64,000 nucleotides of DNA from Ardenticatenaceae bacterium (GTDB taxonomy: Bacteria; Chloroflexota; Anaerolineae; Promineifilales; Promineifilaceae). How positions within the stretch are numbered: the stretch's first letter is position 1; each line of letters begins with the position of its first letter. The DNA lies in assembly GCA_020634245.1 (NCBI GenBank), contig JACKCC010000006.1:558001-622000 (forward strand), in the 5' to 3' direction. Positions 62,296 to 64,000 of this stretch are shown in pieces. Position numbers and translations under genes: made by a program. The notes under the pieces are model-generated. The model saw only the letters and a program-made list of their open reading frames with translations. It ran no database searches and was not told where the DNA came from.

Positions 62296-63363
62296 ATGAA
62301 CAAATCTGAACCCGTCTATATCGAAAGCGCCATGTGTCCCCTGCCTATTCGGGATCGTGGTCACATCATTTTGGGCCACGGCAGCGGCGGCAAACTGTCC
62401 GGCGACCTGATCGCTAACCTGTTTCTGCCGCCCTTTGACAATCCTGCCTTGCGCGCCGGTGACGATGCCGGTGTCGTCGAGGCCAATTACTGTACCCAGT
62501 TGGCTGTCAGCACCGATTCCCATGTCGTCTGGCCCTTATTTTTCCCTGGCGGCGATATTGGCCGATTGGCCGTCTGCGGCACGGTCAACGACGTGGCCGT
62601 CATGGGGGCCACGCCGCAGTTTTTGACCGCTGGATTTATCCTCGAAGAGGGGCTGGAAATCGGCTTGCTGGAAAAAATCGTCGAGTCGATGCAGGCAGCG
62701 GCGGCTGAAGCCGGTGTGCAAATCGTGGCCGGTGACACCAAAGTCGTTGAGCGCGGCAAGGCCGATGGACTGTATATCAACACCGCTGGCGTGGGCTTGA
62801 TGCTGCCGGGTACGCGCATCAGCGGCTCGCTGGCTCAGCCGGGCGACGTGGTCGTTCTTTCCGGCACGATTGGCGACCACGGCATTGCTGTCCTGGGCGC
62901 GCGCGGCGAATTGGGTTTTGAAACCGACATCCAGAGCGATGTGGCACCGTTGAATCATATGATCGCCGCCATGCTGGACGTGAGCGACCGGATTCACGTG
63001 ATGCGTGACCCCACACGGGGTGGCGTGGCCAGTGCATTGAACGAGATTGCGCGTCAGTCTCAGGTGGGGATTGTGCTGCATGAGCAAAAGATTCCGGTGA
63101 AAACGGCCGTACGCGCCGCCTGTGAAATGTTAGGCTTTGACCCCCTCTATATCGCCAACGAGGGCAAACTGCTGGTCATCGTTCATCCCGAAGACGCCGA
63201 AGCGGTGCTGGATGTGATTCGGCAAGACCGTTACGGGGCTGAGGCCGCTATCATCGGTGAGGTTAAAGCTGAGCCAAACGGCCGTGTCCTCATGAAGACT
63301 GCCATCGGCAGCACCCGCATCGTCGATTTGCTCATGGGCGAAATGCTGCCCCGCATTTGTTGA
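62296..63363 (+). CDS. hypE: Hydrogenase expression/formation protein HypE
   Basis: 355 residues of the AIR-synthase/PurM fold (LGHGSGGKLSGDLI, AGDDAGVV, MRDPTRGGVASALNEIA). The C-terminus ends PRIC with the terminal Cys that carries the thiocarboxamide and cyanide. It dehydrates the carbamoyl group supplied by HypF. It is intact, unlike hypD upstream. Confidence 0.95.
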   Translation: MNKSEPVYIESAMCPLPIRDRGHIILGHGSGGKLSGDLIANLFLPPFDNPALRAGDDAGVVEANYCTQLAVSTDSHVVWPLFFPGGDIGRLAVCGTVNDVAVMGATPQFLTAGFILEEGLEIGLLEKIVESMQAAAAEAGVQIVAGDTKVVERGKADGLYINTAGVGLMLPGTRISGSLAQPGDVVVLSGTIGDHGIAVLGARGELGFETDIQSDVAPLNHMIAAMLDVSDRIHVMRDPTRGGVASALNEIARQSQVGIVLHEQKIPVKTAVRAACEMLGFDPLYIANEGKLLVIVHPEDAEAVLDVIRQDRYGAEAAIIGEVKAEPNGRVLMKTAIGSTRIVDLLMGEMLPRIC

Positions 63364-63485
63364 TATTTCCATTTTGCTTGTCGGTGGCTGAGGTTTTGAT
63401 GAGCGCGAGGCTGGTCACGGCCGTTTCATTTGTGTAATCGCTGCATTGTGGGGAAAATGGCAGAAACAGCAGCAGGTGAAACGGG

Positions 63486-64000
63486 ATGGACGATTACGAT
63501 TTTGACGAATTTGAACAATCACAGCCGGAACCCGTGGAAAACGGCCGTTCCCGTTGGAAACCGGTTTTTTATTTAGGCTTGATTTTCGTACTGATCGTTG
63601 GCTTGTTATGGTCGGGTATCAGTGGTGTGGTTTGGTTAGTACAGCAGGCGCGGCAGGGTACGGCCGTAACCACCGAAAACCCGCCAGCCGCTACTAACCA
63701 ACCGCTTCCTACCTTTGACCCGGCCAATGCCGTCAACCGCATTGTCTACATTGACAGCGGCGGCCAGGTGGCCACCATCGCGCCGGATGGCAGCGAGCCG
63801 CGCCAACTCACCGATGATCCCGTTCGATACCAATTTCCGGCCTGGTCGCCCGATGGGGAATATATTGCTGCGTTGGGCGGGCGCACGCTGGTACGTTTGA
63901 CCGATACTGCTGAATCGGATTCAGTGGAATTATATAGCAGCCGCAGCCAGAATCCGTTTTATTTTTATTGGTCGCCCGACAGCCGTTCTGTCACCTTTTT
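63486..64000 (+). CDS. Membrane-anchored TolB/PD40 propeller protein (partial)
   Basis: 171 visible residues from ATG 63,486 behind AGCAGGTGA; the gene leaves the window. An acidic cytoplasmic tail is followed by one membrane helix (VFYLGLIFVLIVGLLW) and then TolB-like blades (VATIAPDGSEPRQLTDDP, FPAWSPDGEYIAAL, FYWSPDSRSVTF). Function unknown; it may bind a ligand or protein at the surface. It contains three ACGGCCGT octamers. Confidence 0.8.
   Translation, partial: MDDYDFDEFEQSQPEPVENGRSRWKPVFYLGLIFVLIVGLLWSGISGVVWLVQQARQGTAVTTENPPAATNQPLPTFDPANAVNRIVYIDSGGQVATIAPDGSEPRQLTDDPVRYQFPAWSPDGEYIAALGGRTLVRLTDTAESDSVELYSSRSQNPFYFYWSPDSRSVTF

Larger units (their letters stand above)
5022..63667. 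repeat. Highly iterated palindromic octamer ACGGCCGT (HIP1-like)
   Basis: The self-complementary octamer ACGGCCGT, often extended to AACGGCCGTT, appears about 80 times by hand count. Exact examples: 5,022-5,029, 29,621-29,628, 45,112-45,119, 45,249-45,256, 63,541-63,548, 63,660-63,667. An 8-mer is expected about once in 64 kb. It occurs in genes in all frames, where it gives TAV, NGR or RP pairs, and in spacers. It is absent from 1-5,021, from the IS630 element, from 34,767-36,121, from about 42,680-45,100 and from the restriction-modification genes 58,659-60,214. It resembles HIP1 of cyanobacteria or DNA-uptake words in behaviour, not in sequence. Confidence 0.9.

Noticed and set aside
53409..63363. 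A complete [NiFe]-hydrogenase locus
   Set aside because: Only maturation genes are present; no large or small hydrogenase subunit is encoded in the window.
1..64000. CRISPR arrays and tRNA genes
   Set aside because: I scanned spacers for regularly spaced direct repeats and for the GGTTCGAATCC-type T-arm and found none that I could support.

Overview
The window looks like a chromosomal segment of a filamentous-type Chloroflexota bacterium (Anaerolineae or Ardenticatenia-like), judged from gene content only: ABC-2 exporters, proline/threonine-rich lipoproteins and proteases, a folate one-carbon cluster and long stretches of palindromic intergenic repeats. I found no rRNA, tRNA or CRISPR array, so the taxonomy is an inference.

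Layout. 1-7,430: a defence-like accessory region. It holds a membrane NACHT-HEAT NTPase gene cut in two by an insertion sequence (1,399-2,673), an HU-like gene, a 145-nt strongly paired leader (5,470-5,614) in front of a gene with a C-terminal Death-like effector-associated domain, an L7/L12-like small protein, and an independent promoter-to-terminator non-coding RNA unit (about 7,246-7,430). 7,501-10,288: three-gene ABC-2 exporter. 10,318-14,572: prfC, a membrane WD40-like protein and a trypsin-like protease. 15,081-26,080: a methylamine/betaine-type one-carbon cluster (DUF1638, YbaK, MetF, MetV, virulence-factor domain, EtfA, EtfB, FAD-GcvT dehydrogenase, MttB-family methyltransferase, GntR regulator), split by an IS630 element at 18,058-19,199. 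26,216-34,405: GH13 amylase, serine hydrolase, methyltransferase with a divergent TrmB regulator, and a DUF35/thiolase pair. 34,767-36,121: a low-GC three-gene TerB-like cassette. 36,250-52,743: spermidine-synthase-like membrane protein, DUF1461, SDR, GRAM-like protein, M23 lipoprotein, FtcD, J-domain coiled coil, XRE/membrane pair, M20 peptidase, Ig-like lipoprotein, a large S8 protease and a dual-specificity phosphatase. 52,915-63,363: a hydrogenase-maturation cluster (NifX-like, hypA, hypB, SQR-like, a 47-residue gene, hypF, hypC, hypD, hypE) with a type II restriction-modification pair inserted between hypF and hypC. 63,486-64,000: start of a TolB-like protein.

Two genome-scale signals run through the window. 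First, the palindrome ACGGCCGT occurs about 80 times by hand count in 64 kb, where roughly one is expected; it resembles the HIP1 element of cyanobacteria in behaviour and is missing from the low-GC or mobile segments. Second, palindromic repeats of several word families fill many gene junctions, and pieces of the same families sit in frame inside hypF at five places. The hypD/methyltransferase stretch (about 60,870-62,060) carries many frameshifts while its neighbours are intact, which points either to decay or to local consensus errors.
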